A DNA stretch of 64,000 bases from Thuidium tamariscinum (taxonomy: Eukaryota; Streptophyta; Bryopsida; Hypnales; Thuidiaceae), in NCBI GenBank assembly GCA_947034885.2, contig OZ019759.1, forward strand, positions 3,784,501-3,848,500, written 5' to 3'. The first letter of the stretch is position 1, and each line of letters begins with the position of its first letter. Of the stretch, positions 22,172-35,220 are shown in pieces. Below the pieces are notes generated by a model. That model saw nothing but the letters and a program-made list of their open reading frames with translations. It was not told where the DNA came from and searched no databases. The position numbers and the translations under genes were made by a program.

Positions 22172-25100
22172 TCATATGCCAACCACATAAGGTTTCACCC
22201 CATAGCAAAATACATGCCTGTAACAGGAATTCTCTTTGCACTGGCAAGGAGCGGGTAAATCTACATTTACCTTGGCAAAATTCTTAGTAGCAACTATAAA
22301 AAGCTTGGAACGAGGATAGTAAGAAAATTCCTCCAAATCATGGAATCCCATACTTGTTACATATACTGTGATTGGAATTCTTTCTAATCCGTTGGACAAG
22401 TCGCATGCATCATACCACAATTGTTTCCATAGAGAGAAATCTAACCTCAAAAACATATAACCTAGTAATAGTGGATTCAATGATTTGGAGGAATGGAATT
22501 ATAAATTAAACGTTACAAGAGGCAAGAGGATGGCTTCGATACCCAATTCACTAGTGTTGTTTTTCTCACTTTGGGTCTAATGGCCTTCACTTTCTTTTGT
22601 TATTGCTTCCCTCTGTACTAATAGTGGCTTTCTCAGCAACACCGTTGTCATTGATCGCAAATATGGACTCAACCGCCATGTTAGTGGCCTTTTCACCTTC
22701 TATTCCAATAGTCACTTCATTAGCAATTGTGGTTGTAGCCACTGTGACGGATGCATCACCAACAACTGAAATAGGGGCTTCACAAGCAAAGGTGACAGTG
22801 GCATCACCAAATTCAACATCAACAGCACAATCAAGGACTACTAGTATGCCTTTTGTAGTCCCTTTTGCCGAGGCTTTATTAGGAATATAATAATCAACTG
22901 CCCTTGCCATTGTGACCTCATCCCTTCCCTCTACACAAGGACGTGCCTCATTCCCACAATGTCCGCTATTACCATCCATCTTTTCATCACCATCACAATC
23001 CTTATTGCTACATTGTACCTGTTGATTTACACATTTGATATAGGAGGAACTGTACAAATTTGTACAGAATAGACATTTTCTGAATGTGCTTCTACATTTC
23101 AAAAAGAAGACATTATACAAAATTTGTATAAATGGTCAAATTTGTTCACAAACCGCATTTTCCAACTACTCTTCAACATTCCAAATAACACTAATTTGTA
23201 CATTTTAACTCCCCTTCAATATTCCGAACACTAATTTGTCCATTTCCATAGCAATACCTAGCAAATATGACTTGAATCTAAGAAACTACATTTGGTGATG
23301 AAGACCTACGTTTCTTCCTTGAACCCTTTCTATACATGAAAAAAAACGCACATTTGGAGTTCCGGTAAGTTGTGGAATTAACAAAAAATTATAGAAAAGG
23401 AATAAATTAGGGAAGGTTAAATAGAGATCATATCCAGACGTGTCTAAACCTGAATTATGCATTGTCATAGGACATTCCTCACATCCAATACAGAAGGGTT
23501 CAATACAACCTTGCACCACAAGGTTGTCCCCTCCCTCTCCATCAGTGGCTGAAGTGAATGGGAGCGCCCCTATTGTACGTACAAACAATGCAGTGATTGA
23601 ATTGAAGGGGAGCGTCTCCATCCTACATTCCAACACACTGTATTATGAGTTCAGAACTTAAAATACTTTGGTGAATATACTAAACAAATACGAAAACAAC
23701 AAAAAATCAAATGGAATAATTGAAAATAATACCCAATTGATATTAGTGCAAGAGGTAATGTTGTTGCTAAATAATGAGGTTGTTGTTGTTGATATGGTTG
23801 CTTGTGCTTGTTCTTATAAGCTCCGAGTTAGACTCCCTAAAGCGCTACTATGTTCTTTGTGAACCCCATCGTCATTGCCACCTATTGGTGTGGACAAATT
23901 TCCTCTCTCTCCTTCTCCTTCTCCATCCAAGAAACTAAGTGCTGCACCAACACAAGGCCTTCAATTTAGTAAACCAAAATTATGTTCAATATCTATATTG
24001 GGTACAAACATTCAAACATGATAGAGGTCGCAATACAAGAAGTACAACCTTGTGCAATTTGTACAAGTTTGATATCCATGTCAATTATGAACATTCAAAC
24101 ATGATAGAGGTCATAGTACAAGAGGTACAACCTTGTACAATTTGTACATGTTCGGTATCCATATCAAGTACAAACATTCAAAAATAATAGAGGTTACAAT
24201 ATAAGTGGTACAACCTTGTGCAATTTGTACATACAAGTTGTATACATTATACAATCTAAATACAAAACAAAGTGTATTGAAATACAACACCGCTTGCCTA
24301 AGTACATACAACATGTAATCTAAACACACAATGTACTTATTACTATACAACAAGTATATACAAAGGTTACCAAGTACAAAATTAGTAATCCCAAAACACC
24401 TTGGATTTAGAACGTATCTAAAAGTTACAGATTTGTACAAACTTGAGCAACAAAAGTACAAACAATACAACTATGTGGGCAAAAAGAAAAATCAAATACA
24501 AATGAATCATCTCAAAAACATATTTTGTAACAATCTACACAAAACATTTTATAATAGTACACAGTTGACAAACACATAGTACAATCTATACTACAACTAT
24601 TACAACCTATACAACTACTACAACAAAAATTACCTTTCTCCCAATCCCCAGAAAACACAAACGACTTGAATATAACACATTGTACCAATGAAGGCGATAG
24701 TATACCAATCGTAAAAAAGTTGCATAATATTACCTTGAAAATCTTCCATGGCTTGGCTATATTGTTGGATGGCAATATAAAGTTCTGCTGCGACATCAAT
24801 CCTAGTTGCTAATCCTTGAGTGATAGCAATGGCACACTATGTTGTCAACTTTGTCCACTCTTCACTTCCACTTCCAAGACATCCACAACCACAAACACCC
24901 CTAAATCCAAAACTCATAATCCATTCGATGGGTTGAATTTGCTTGCAATCCGAAGCACAATATTCTATGCCATCAGTGAAGTTCACCAATGCATACCATG
25001 GGTGATAAAGGTATTTGCAAGCAAAGACAATCATCTCATAATGAGGGAAGGGAAAACCGCAGAGGGAGTAGTTGTCCACCTGGATGGAACCTACTCCATT

Positions 25101-26095
25101 GCTTGCTTTCCCTATGACGTAGACCAACAGTAATGTACACAAATGAAACCACAAGATTCATGGCCAAAGTAAGCATGCTCTTCTTTCAGAGCACAAATAA
25201 GCATCTGCATTTTGAGAAGTTGATTTTTCTTAAAGGATCAAGAGAGTGCATTCTAAAGTCGCAGAAGAGTTCTCCAACTTCTTCACTTTTGGGCATGCGG
25301 TACATACCAGCTCCTTGTACGCCTCTACCTTTTGTGTTAAGTTCAAGTCCAACATCCCATCCTTGGTTGCTTCATATACATGTTTACCATACCTCTTTTG
25401 TTTAAGATTCATCAGGGTCTCCATCCCTTTGTGTTGATTCAACCTCTCAATATACTTTTTCTGTGCTGCCATAGTCTTTTGCTCAGCATCCATCCTGGTC
25501 TCAAGCTCTAAGTTTGTCACCATCAACAATCGACTCAAATACTCCAACTAAGAATTACACTCACCTTCTTCTAGAATTATTCCGCCTACTGAGTTCCCTT
25601 GGCCCTCGCAAACCTGTGATTGAAGTTCTTGAAGATTTGCATGAAATTTTTGCCATATAGTGCATTGAATCACCTTACCAATGTCCTTCACCTTTGCCTT
25701 CATTTTATCCAACCTAATAAGATTCCTTGCATGCAATTGTCGTTGAGTTTTGTTTGTTGCTTTCTTGAAGGTAGTCTAATTGACCAGAATCTTTTCTTCT
25801 TCTAGAATAATTTCCTTGGCCATTTTGTAAAGAAAGAAGGTTTGCGGAGCTTCTCGTTGATAGAGAGCTTGTAGGAGCTCTATGATCCTCTTGTAGAGCC
25901 TCAGAGACTTGACTTGATTCTAGTAATAGTCGTATCGTCCCGCAACTCCCATCACCTTTCCAAATAAGGCCACACATTTTCTATTGTCAAATTGTTTGCC
26001 TTCCCATTTCATGAAGAAATTGAGGTTGTACCCTTTGTCCTTGAATCTATACTTCTCCACAAAATCAGCTTTGGTAAGGTGATTGCAAGAAATAC
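22172..26095 (-). pseudogene. Gene H, coiled-coil protein with a HPW/Cys segment, fragmentary
   Basis: Minus-strand exon pieces run from about 26095 down to 22172. The best frame starts MAKEIILEEEKILVN near 25823, meets a TAG, and continues through ATNKTQRQLHARNL and a long heptad-like helix (25736-25548) and, after another TAG, 25547-25230. Upstream lies NFFMKWEGKQFDNRKC (near 26000). A further piece (25154-24837) contains IVFACKYLYHPWYALVNF and a Cys cluster. Two more frames at 23120-22587 (low-complexity Val/Thr/Ala) and 22480-22172 may be the 3-prime exons, but that link is unproven. Gene J (40.4-45.6 kb) is a paralogue sharing the helix and the LYHPW segment. Its N-terminal exon is probably at 34738-35220, now separated by retroelement B. 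In-frame stops and many repeats mark it as dead. Confidence 0.5.
23992..24236. repeat. Three tandem copies of an 83-bp unit
   Basis: Each copy contains ACATTCAAACATGATAGAGG (third copy diverged) followed by GTACAACCTTGTGCAATTTG or close variants. The spacing is about 82-83 bp. The surrounding kilobase is unusually rich in TGTACA-type words. It lies in an intron or spacer of gene H. Confidence 0.75.
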
Positions 26096-28689
26096 TTGTC
26101 CTTTTTTTTTATCCCCTTGACCTCCAACAAGTAGTTTTTTGCTCATAACTTTTGCATCTTTCCTTTATTTGGCTTGAAATTTGGAATGAAGGTGCAAACA
26201 AAAGTTTTAGATGTTGAATAATTTTTTTAGAATTTTTAAAATTAGTTTACTATTCTTAATTGCCTCCAATTGGGTGTCTACCTTGGCAATTTGGAGGTTT
26301 TTAGTCCTATTTTTTACTCAAAAATCCAAATTTGAAGCCACAAATAGGACAAGTTGGAGGTCTACTAACATTACAATGAATGACGATGAGTTTTTATGAA
26401 ATTAGCAACATGTCTATTGCACTCATGGGGTTAAAGTGACCTTCCTAGGTACAAAGGCTACAAAGAGGGAAAAAATTTCCTAGAGGAATTTTTTGTTGCA
26501 ATGCAAACGCAATTTCATTTAGAAAAAGTATAATTTTTAATATAATTTTTTGAATTTTTTTTGAATTACTAAAAATGAAAAGGTCTATAGACCTTTTTCT
26601 ATTATTTTCTACTCCTAGTGGCCCGAGTAGTACTTTGTAGCACTCTGTAATTATACATAGTACTATATAGTATTAAATCGACAGCCTAGATTTGCAGGTG
26701 TCCAAAATCAACGGTTGACATTGACAGGTGTAATACAAATGCACAGGATTGGCAGAATTGCACAAGATTGCCAATACTACACCAAAAAACTATTGTCGTG
26801 CGCGCAATCTAACAGAGAGCACCTTTATCACACCCAAACGTGATAACATGATATAGAATATCGTCCCAGGAGACTCCAGACATTACTATTAATTGCGTTA
26901 TCCGATTTCTAGGCTTTTTACCTCTGAAACCCCCAAGTTACTACTTTTCTCTGGAACACCACTATATTTCTGGATTCCATTTTGGATTTGTTACTTTCCG
27001 GATTCCTTCTTTCCTTCCAACTTCCGTTCCGGATTACACCTCTCTCCTTTTTCGGATTCCCTTTCTAGATTCGGATTACACCTTTTTCTAGATCTATGTC
27101 TATCCGGATTCCAGTTTAGTTACTCAATTATCGGGTTTTTTATACCCATGTTTTATCCTCACGGGGTCCTCTCTTGATCTTTAGAGGGGTAGGGACTTTA
27201 CCACTCATAAACCTCACACTCTCTCCTCTCAAACAAAACAAACAAAACACACACAAACACTCAAATAATCCAGGTGTTGCAGTAGAAGCCAATCTGGATC
27301 CTCACAACTTTTCGGATGGATCTTGGCCAATCAAGATAGCAAGTCACTCATGACTACATTCACTTTCCCTTACTACAATGACAGATCCACAGACCCCTAA
27401 GTCCAAAAGGACGTACTTCCCTAGTTCCGCGGATCAACTCAGTGGTTGGCAGACCTTCTAATGGACGGAAACTTTCCTCTGACGGCCGCTTATTTCCACA
27501 CGGATCCAACCCTGTGGATCCAAAACTTCCTCCTACGCCACTCTCGGGCTCACACCGGATCACCATCCCGGCAAATTAAAGGCACCACTCGCAATCACAC
27601 AATTCCGATCCAAGTTCTAGGAAGCTTATCATTCAATTCAGATCTTAGTTGTCTAAGCATTTGGATTCCTCCTCACCCGTCCTTCTCACCTCTCAAGACT
27701 CGAAGAAAATACACCAGTACACTTGAGACACCAAGTTAGAGCCAAAATGTCTGCCTAACGGCTCAGATTAGAGAAAGGAATGAAAATACAATTGAATATG
27801 CGCTAGGATGGAATGACAAGCCAACTAACTTGCCTACCTTTGAATACCAAAACCAAAACCAAAGTCAACACCTAAAAACAAAAAACAAAATGCCAATGCA
27901 ACAAGGAAAAATTTTGAACGACCAATTAGAACCCAACTGTGATATCTGAAAAGGTCCTAGCCAATTGTTCCTAAAATCCTAGATCGAGACCCACATGCGA
28001 GAAACCCATCCTAGAAACATCCGTTACAAAATTTGAATTTGTCTACCCTATTCTACTTGTGGGGCTTCTTCGATGAAGTCGCCCCCGATGGAACTAAGAG
28101 CCTCCGAGCTGCTGGCTTGGCGGGAGGAGTGTTCTTGGTTGCGGATTGAGTCTATCCTTTCGGAGCCGACTTGGGCGGAGCGGGTGGAGTTGTACTCTCA
28201 TCCTCTTCCGTGGTCTCTTCGGAATTGGCTTTGTCTTCATCCGACTCCTCGATCTCTTCCTCGAACTCCCCGTACCCTTGCTCCTTGTCGCAGATGATTA
28301 CCCCACACTCATCCTCCTTGTCGGAATCATCTAGTACGTGCACTATCACCGGTGTATTGTGTGGTACCAAAGTAGCTTCCGTCATATGGGCAAAGCATTC
28401 TGGAAACTCCTTGGCTGAATTCAAAAGTGCCTTCATCTGGATCTCCAGATTGATCCGGGTCGGCGTTGGTGTCGCGACGGGCGGAACAGACTAGACTACG
28501 GACATTTTGGCTCCTGTGCGATCCGGCCCAAGGTTGGACAGCCTCTTCCGCATTGGCATATTCCCTAACAGGCCTCTATCCATCAATAACCTTGCCTACT
28601 GCGTTGGACTAAGGTCTCTGAAGACCAGAAGGTTCATCAATTCCAGAAGGCCTACCCCCATTTCTGGATTCAAATTCCCTACCAAGGCT

Positions 28690-31600
28690 TGTGGCAACCT
28701 AGAATTCACCTAAGTAGGTTCTTAAGCAAAATACGGGAAAAAGGGATTTATTCAATCCCCATTTTTTTTTCCCTTAGTTTGACGCACAATTAAGACCAAG
28801 ACCGGAAACCGGAAAACAGCAGACTGGAAGAAGAAAACTACGTTAAGGAACAGCGTAAGAAAACCCGGATCCAGCCCACCTAGCGACCGAGACCGGATAG
28901 GCAATGAGTGGCTACCGAGCCTAGAGATCGTCGGGAACTCTCCCACGTGACCAGACTAGTTTAAACCTAACGGTTAGTAATTAATGCTGGGGGAAAAGTA
29001 TAAGACCAGGAGAGTAGGGCCAGGTCCTGCCACTTTCTTGCACGCAATTCGAGAAAGGGTCTTCCGGCCAGAGAGAGAGAGTATTCGGTCTACAGATAGA
29101 GAGAAGGGATAGAGAAGCTATCAATCCGGTCTGGTGTAGAGTTGAGCGATTAACACGAAGCCATCTGAGAGACTTTTGAGCATTAAGGGTTTAGTCAAGT
29201 TGGACCGCGCCTAGACAGTGTAATCGTACAGAGAGCGATGGCAAGTGAGGTACAGGAGGGGATGATTCTAGCCTTCCGGAATGTCAATCTGGTCGTGCCA
29301 ACTGACGTACAAGAGAAGCTGGAGTTGGAAGAAGACCTCAGGCAGATGGGCTGCGAGGGGTTTATGGCGCGTCCCTGGAACTTGAAAGACGAGGAGATGG
29401 TGGAGGAATTGTTGGACGGCCAGACCAACGAATGGAAGGGGACGGTCCGGGCGCTGCCAAGGGAGTGGAGTGTGGCTATGTGGCGCAAGGTGTACGCCTT
29501 CGAGCAAGGCGGAGATGCGACGGGCACCCGGACAGACAAGTTTCACCAGGGTAAGTTCCGCAGGCCCACCAACCCGAAGGATGGTTTCACGGTAGCCGAG
29601 TGTGTGTCTGCTAGACACAAGAGGTTGCTACAGTTCATGATGGCGATCTTGAACCCGGATAGACCTAGTAGAATTACGGTCACCGTAGCCAACACCATCT
29701 TTGGTGCACTGTCGGGAGACAGGAGGATAGATTGGGGTTTAGTCATGCGGGAGCAGATGGTTAAAATGGTGAATGGAATTGGGAAATCAAAACCCTCTCC
29801 CATTTCACCATTCTTGTTTCACTTGTACCACTCGTTAGACCTCCTAAGGGAGAGAGAGAGAGAGGCTTACGAGGTGAGAGCTGCAATGATAGAATATGAG
29901 ATAGAGGATCCGGAGGCCGACAAGGACCCGGATGATGAGGTCTCCGAGGAAGAGGGTCAGGATGAGCAGCAAGAGGAACTGCAGGAGAGAAAGGAAGAAC
30001 CAGAGGTAGGAGAAGGTAGTGTGCCGCTAGAAGCCTCTGTGTTGGCAAGAGAGACCCAAGGAGTGGATCCGGTCTGGGACAGGACCCCTTGATGAGGATA
30101 ATCCGGGACCTGGATGACTTTAGGAAGCACCACCTGGAGGAGAGGGGGTTACTGCAGGACATCAGCCGAGCCCTAGGCTCTATCCCACCCTCCAAAATCA
30201 TGGAGGTATTGGGAGAGTTAATTCGGGAAGCCCATGAGAGTCGGGACAGGGAGGAAGTGCTCCGGCTGACGAACCAGGTCTCAGCCCTGAAGAGGGAGCT
30301 CCATCACACTCAGGAGGAGCTGGATGAAGAGAGACGCCTCACCACGAAGGCCCGGAACACTCTCGGAGAAACGGAGAGTTCATCATACATCCGGGCGAAG
30401 TCGTCAACAAGGCCATGCTGTTCGACAAGAAGGTGTTGGAGGCAGGCAAGATGGTAGGTCCACAGATGCTCATTGCTCTGGTGGCCTACAACAAGAAGAT
30501 GGAGGCAATTCTGGAGAAGTGGCGAGCGGTTGCCACGGAGGTCTAGACTAGCTCTATTCCGGTCCCAAGACTGGAGGGGCAGAAGATGGAGGTGGAACAC
30601 CCAAAGGAACAACCACCACCAGCTACTGTTGAGATGGAGGCCGGTGCGTCCGAGCCAGCGAAAGAAGAAGAAATCAGGTCTGAAGCCGTGGTGGAGGTAC
30701 CTATCACACAGACCCAGATTGAAGAGCCAAGGGTTTCTGAACCCGAGAAGACCAAGGAGCCGGAACCCGAGCCAAGTGTGTTGCGGGAGGTTATCCGGGG
30801 AACAACACCACCGAGGGAGAAGACCAAGTTCATCAACTTGCTGGACGATTCTCCCGGTAAGTCATCACCCACAGTCATTACGCAACCAAAGACCAGAGGG
30901 GAAGCAAAGGCAACGGTGCCAGTCCGCACCATACTGAAGACCGGATCTGGATCTGGCTCACCAAGCAAGGGATAGGTCCGGATTGTCGAGAGAGTGGGGG
31001 AGCAGACCCCGCAGAGCAAGGCAGTGCACCATCCGCCCATCACCGGGTTCAAAAAGAAGACCACGGAGACGCCCACAGCTAAGCGGAAGGCCCGAGTTGA
31101 AGAGGAGGAGGATTCAGAAGAGGAAGATGAGGACTCGGAGGAGGAGACCGACTCCGGTGATGAGTCGAACCAGTACTCAGACGCAGACCAAGCACTGGCG
31201 GAGACCAAGCAGACCAGGGCCAAGGCGCAAGGTAAAACCAAGCCGAAACCTAGACCAGTCAAGATGTACCGGTCTCCAAAGAAGCAGCCAGCTCGGAAGG
31301 GTGCATCGCCTGTAAAGCGGGCGAGGAAGTAGGGAAGCATTAACGCCAGGTAGATAGGAAGGCGGCTAAAGCAGGATGTATTTAGGTTAGGTCTTTTTAA
31401 ACCTAGACCGGATCCAGATTTGTAGGATCTGAGATCCTATTTTGTTGGTATTTTTGGAGTTTTGTGGAAGTCAACCCGCCCAAGTTGTAGAGGAATGTCA
31501 CGTGGCATTCTTTGTGGCTGGTGTTGATTCCATTTGCACTTTTAGGTTTACTTGTAGTTTAGTATTTAAACCTGGTTTGTAATTGAATCTGGGCGCGCAT

Positions 31601-32599
31601 TATGTTATCTTACTTTCACAAGTTTTTGTGTTGCAAATACAAGTCAGAGCCTTTCTGATTCACTCTGGAGTGGATTGTGTGCATGGGATCTTGTCTAAGT
31701 GTTATGGTGATGGTTAGGATTGCAGCCTTGTGTAGATGAGTGTGTGCCCGGATGTTCAGTTTATCCGGTCTCTGGACTTAAAGTGAATTCGATTTTGATA
31801 GGGAATTTGTGCAGGATCTCACAGTGTTTTCTGGAACAGGTCTAGGGAGTATTCGATAGGGATAGACACTTGTAGAGTCTAGGTTTGAGATCGGGAAGTA
31901 CCCGGCCAAATGCCAACTGAATGGTGATTCGGTCTCTGTAGAAGAAAGAAGGACTAAGTGAGGAAATTCAGCTCTCTTGCATAAGCTACCGCCCTTGTTC
32001 TACCAGGACTTAGACTAACTGGATAATCTGTCGTTGTAGTCTTTGTTAGGATTAGGCAGGAGTGCTTGCATGACCTGCTGGGCCGGATTAGTCCCGGTCC
32101 AGTTGTGAGGTATTCCGGTCTGGTTGTAGTAGTAGTTTCTTTTTCTTTGCAAGTGGAACTTCTGACACTTTAAAACTTGAAGGGTAGGAGTAAGCTTCCT
32201 TCCTAAACGCCCAAACAAGCAGACCCCTCTTGTTATCGAGGTAAAACTTACATTTGGTTACTAATCTAGGGACTGGACCAACTCCTAGTATCCGGTCTTT
32301 AGTCCCATATCTAGTAAGGGTAAGTATGAAGGCGATAAATATATTGGTATAAATAGATGTACGAGCCTAGAAAGACAAAGGATTAATCTGGCAGCCAGAC
32401 TAAGGAAATCTTAGGTATCTTTGAGACCAGGACCGGATTGGTCTTTTGCTTGGGTTTTGTTGCGGTAACTACTAACGTATTCCGGTCTTTCGTCAACTTT
32501 CGACCAAATCCTTTGGGAACGATACACGAGTCACTTTAAGGCTAATTTAGTACATTCTAACGCCTTAGAGAAGGAATTGTGCTTTCCGGTGCTACGACA
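28690..32599 (+). mobile_element. Retroelement unit D, 3.9 kb, nested in unit B
   Basis: It starts TGTGGCAACC and ends GTGCTACGACA, very like the ends of unit E (TGTGGCAAGG and TGTTACGACA). Flanking pentamers are AGGCT (28685-28689) and GGGCC (32600-32604), a target duplication with two transition differences. Joining the flanks makes the unit B reading frame continuous (MRAL followed by VGNLNP), so it is a clean insertion. A TATA-like GTATAAGA is at 28999-29006. It has a single gene and no second LTR. Confidence 0.8.
29238..31332 (+). pseudogene. Unit D protein gene, nearly complete
   Basis: The first frame (29238-30092, 284 codons) holds the family core: NPKDGFTVAEC, VANTIFGALSGDRRIDWG and PISPFLFHLYH, then an acidic run. 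A frameshift near 30090 moves to a coiled-coil stretch, and a second near 30384 restores the original frame (AMLFDKKVLEAGK, matching RAQLFDEEV in E). In-frame TAG codons follow at 30544-30546 and 30973-30975; the rest (30586-31332) is a Pro/Glu- then Lys-rich tail ending in a basic stretch. With two compensating frameshifts and two stops, a full-length product is not expected. Confidence 0.75.
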
Positions 32600-33294
32600 G
32601 GGCCCTCATTTTCCTGAGCACCGCCTCCATCTTCGCCTAGTAATCCACCAGGATTGTAAGGAGCTTGGTCCCTGTTATGTGCCCCTCTTGTGAGGTGAAA
32701 AGCTGGGCCCTTACCACTGCCTCAGCTGGTTGAGCCACAAGCTCTTTCAAGCTCTGGACCACTGCGGTAGCTTCACTCACCTTCCCCTTGGTGATACTCA
32801 ACTCGTTCTCCAACCAATGCACTTAGTTCTAGAGCGAGTCGTGTTCCGTCCCCACCTTCTTGTGATCCTCTTCTACTTTTCAGATTCGCTCCTCCCCCTT
32901 CCGGATTCGTTCTTCCTGGATCCGAAACTCTTCCGGCCACTTCCGGATCTTTTCATCCTTCCACCGCAGCACTTCTAGGGTCAGGATCCGGTCTAAGACT
33001 TCCAGTATGCCTATTGGCTCAATTCTGCCCAACTTGGCTTCAATTTGTTGGAGTAGTCCTTCGAGGTGGCGATACTCTGCGTAGCCTATGATGAGGTGCT
33101 TGGTAGCAAGGTCGAAGTGGTCCACCTTCTTCGGCGATCCGGGTCTATCGTCCACCGGTACTCCTCTCCTCTCCGGAGTTGTATTTTTTCGACGATCCGG
33201 CTTTCAATCCGGAACGTCCCCACCTTCTTGGTCGCAGTATTCTTCTTCCATAGCTTTTAGATCGTGATCTAGCTCTTCCCGTTCTAGCTCCAAC

Positions 33295-33510
33295 CACTAG
33301 TAGGAACCCTCGTTTAATGTGACAAGGCCTAATTTTTCTTGACGGATTTTGCTTGGCATCAAAAGTAACAACCCGTGTTTTTATGTCAACAAAAACATTC
33401 AACACAACATCAATGTTGACATAAAAACACGGGTTGTTACTTTTGATGCCTAACAAAATCCGTCAAGAAAAATTAGGCCTTGTCACATTAAACGGGGGGT
33501 TCTACTAGTT
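33295..33510. mobile_element. CACTA-type MITE, 216 bp, nested in unit B (M3)
   Basis: It starts CACTAGTAGGAACC and ends GGTTCTACTAGT (last base T instead of G), with target duplication AAC (33292-33294 and 33511-33513). It has the same length and arms as M2 at 3341-3556. It inserted into the unit B gene after unit B itself had landed. Confidence 0.85.
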
Positions 33511-34737
33511 AACTCAGCGATGAGATCATACTTCAGTATTTGAAGTCCGATCTCGTATGCCATCAATTCTGAGGTGTTCAATACGTCCTTCTAATGACAC
33601 AGATGGAACAAGTACGTACTAATAGTATTATACTTGACCCTCTGAACATAGTCAGCTAGTTTAGAAACTAGCTGGGAGATGACCATAGACTAGTTCACGA
33701 TCCACTTCTCAAAACACTCGAAAATGGTGTTTGCCATGGTGATGGTGACCCAGGTAGGCTTTTTCGGGTAGAGGATGGGAATCAGAAATTCCAGCATCCT
33801 CTTATGTCGGTCATTCTCGCAATCTGAGATTGCGTATCCGTCCTTCGGATTTGTCGGATTCCAAAACTTCCCTATTGCGTACTTGTCGTTTCGGATAGCT
33901 AACCCTAATCTGGTTTTCTCAAAACCGTAAACTTCTGCCCAAGTCTTTGCCGTCCAGGTGATCGGTCTTCCTCTCACCGTCAACTAATATTGATTTAGAA
34001 CTCCCGTAAGGAGTTCCTGAATCATTTCCTCATTCTTTACACTTTGCGGACGGCGAATGAGTCCCTTATAACCTAAAATTATTAGGTCATCCTCTAACTC
34101 CTTCCAATGTTGCGGATCGGAAGAGATGACCGGTGATATTAATCTGGCGATCACAACCGCCTTTTGCGGATGAAAAGAGCTTGCCATTTCCTCGTCCGTG
34201 GATCCTCTCTATCGATGCAGTCGGCATCGACCCTAAACTGAACTCGGAACCGATTTCTAACTCACCACTCTTTCACTCAATTATACGCGCACTCTAGAAT
34301 CTGGACAAAACATACATTGCTCACAAACAAAAATTGAAAATGAGGTGGGGCAATGGGGTATAAATACCCGTCGGTACCCGCCGTTCTCGATCTCCAACAA
34401 AAAGTTGCAACGTTCCCGGACCATTACACTAGTTTCCGTAGGTCGGCGGCTTAGACTCGTAGGTGCTATCCATCCGGAACTCACTCAAATCCGATCCGGA
34501 TTGTAACCAATCCGTCCTAGGTTCCGTTCTGCTCACTGCTAGTGTCCGTTCCAAAAACTTTGAGGATCAATTCCGGAAACTTAAAAGACTTTCCAGATGT
34601 GTAAGCCCTTAGGCTGTAAAAGACTCTAGACATCTTTTATTCCTACATTTTAACCTCAAAATTTTGAAAATTTGAACTAATCTAATAAAATACATCTCCA
34701 TTTTATGTTTTGGATATTTTCAAATTGTGACAACTAC

Positions 34738-35220
34738 ATGTTTGAGACAAAAACATGAAGTGTTTCTTACAATGACCCATAAGTGCCAGTGGTGGGTTGA
34801 AGATCTTTTCCAACTCATTGTCAACATCAAACTCCACTTCTTGGGCAACATCAACACCTTGTTGCCTTTGCCTTCCTTATTGTCATCACTATCCTTTCTA
34901 CCGTCGCCCTCCTCACTGCCTTTGCCTTCCTCACTACCCTTGTCTTCTTTTTCACCTTCTTTGTTGCATTTGTCAGATTGGTTGTCATTGTCCCCCTTGT
35001 CGTTGCTGTTGTCGCCCTCCTTGCCCTCTTCTTCCCCTACATTGAGGGCTAAACAAATCTGCTTTACAAAGGCTGAGCCTTTTCCTCTCACCTTAAGTTT
35101 TGGTGAACCTAAACTTGTGCCTCCCCCCTACACAGTAAGCTTTGGCAAAAGAGAACCTTTACCTCCCCCCTGCACCTTAAGTCTTAGTGAGGCAAAACCT
35201 TTACGTCCTTTGTGAGGCAT
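34738..35220 (-). pseudogene. N-terminal exon of gene H
   Basis: On the minus strand an acceptor (CTTTGCTTCTTAG) precedes ATGCCTCACAAAGG at 35220. The product begins with a two-fold internal repeat of the LKVQGGGKGSLLPKL type and continues into a highly acidic Asp/Glu/Lys/Gly run. A TAG at 35128-35130 stands exactly where the first repeat has CAG. The frame runs to the edge of unit B at 34732, so B interrupts this exon. It is assigned to gene H because of strand and position; the join is inferred. Confidence 0.5.

Larger units (their letters stand above)
28152..34187 (-). pseudogene. Unit B protein gene, split and decayed
   Basis: Pieces in order on the minus strand are 34187-33984 and 33983-33690 (conserved core with NPKDGYAISDC and VTITMANTIFECFEKW), 33155-32880 and 32822-32637 (helical part ending VVRAQLFTSQEG and ILVDY), and after nested unit D 28436-28152 (acidic tail with CFAHMTEATLVPHNTPVI). 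The pieces align one after another with the unit A protein. A stop separates the first two pieces, MITE M3 sits between the core and the helical part, and unit D cuts the sequence after codons for MRAL. Confidence 0.7.
26794..34732 (-). mobile_element. Retroelement unit B, minus strand, with nested insertions
   Basis: Read on the minus strand it starts TGTCACAATTTGAAAATAT at 34732 and ends GCGCGCACGACA at 26794. Flanking pentamers on the plus strand are ACTAT (26789-26793) and ACTAC (34733-34737). Subtracting nested unit D with one target copy, and MITE M3 with one target copy, leaves about 3805 bp, matching unit A (3800 bp) almost exactly. Protein core and 3-prime region are also those of unit A. 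It lies inside gene H. Confidence 0.85.

Noticed and set aside
23992..24236. CRISPR-like array
   Set aside because: The three 83-bp copies are contiguous tandem units without unique spacers, in plant DNA.
30543..31340. 265-codon minus-strand ORF
   Set aside because: It is the antisense of the Glu/Lys/Ser-rich tail of the unit D gene; composition is Ser/Val/Gly-rich as expected for a shadow.
34727..35215. 162-codon plus-strand ORF rich in Leu/Ser/Pro
   Set aside because: It is the antisense of the acidic N-terminal exon of gene H, which has a splice acceptor and an internal repeat in its own frame.
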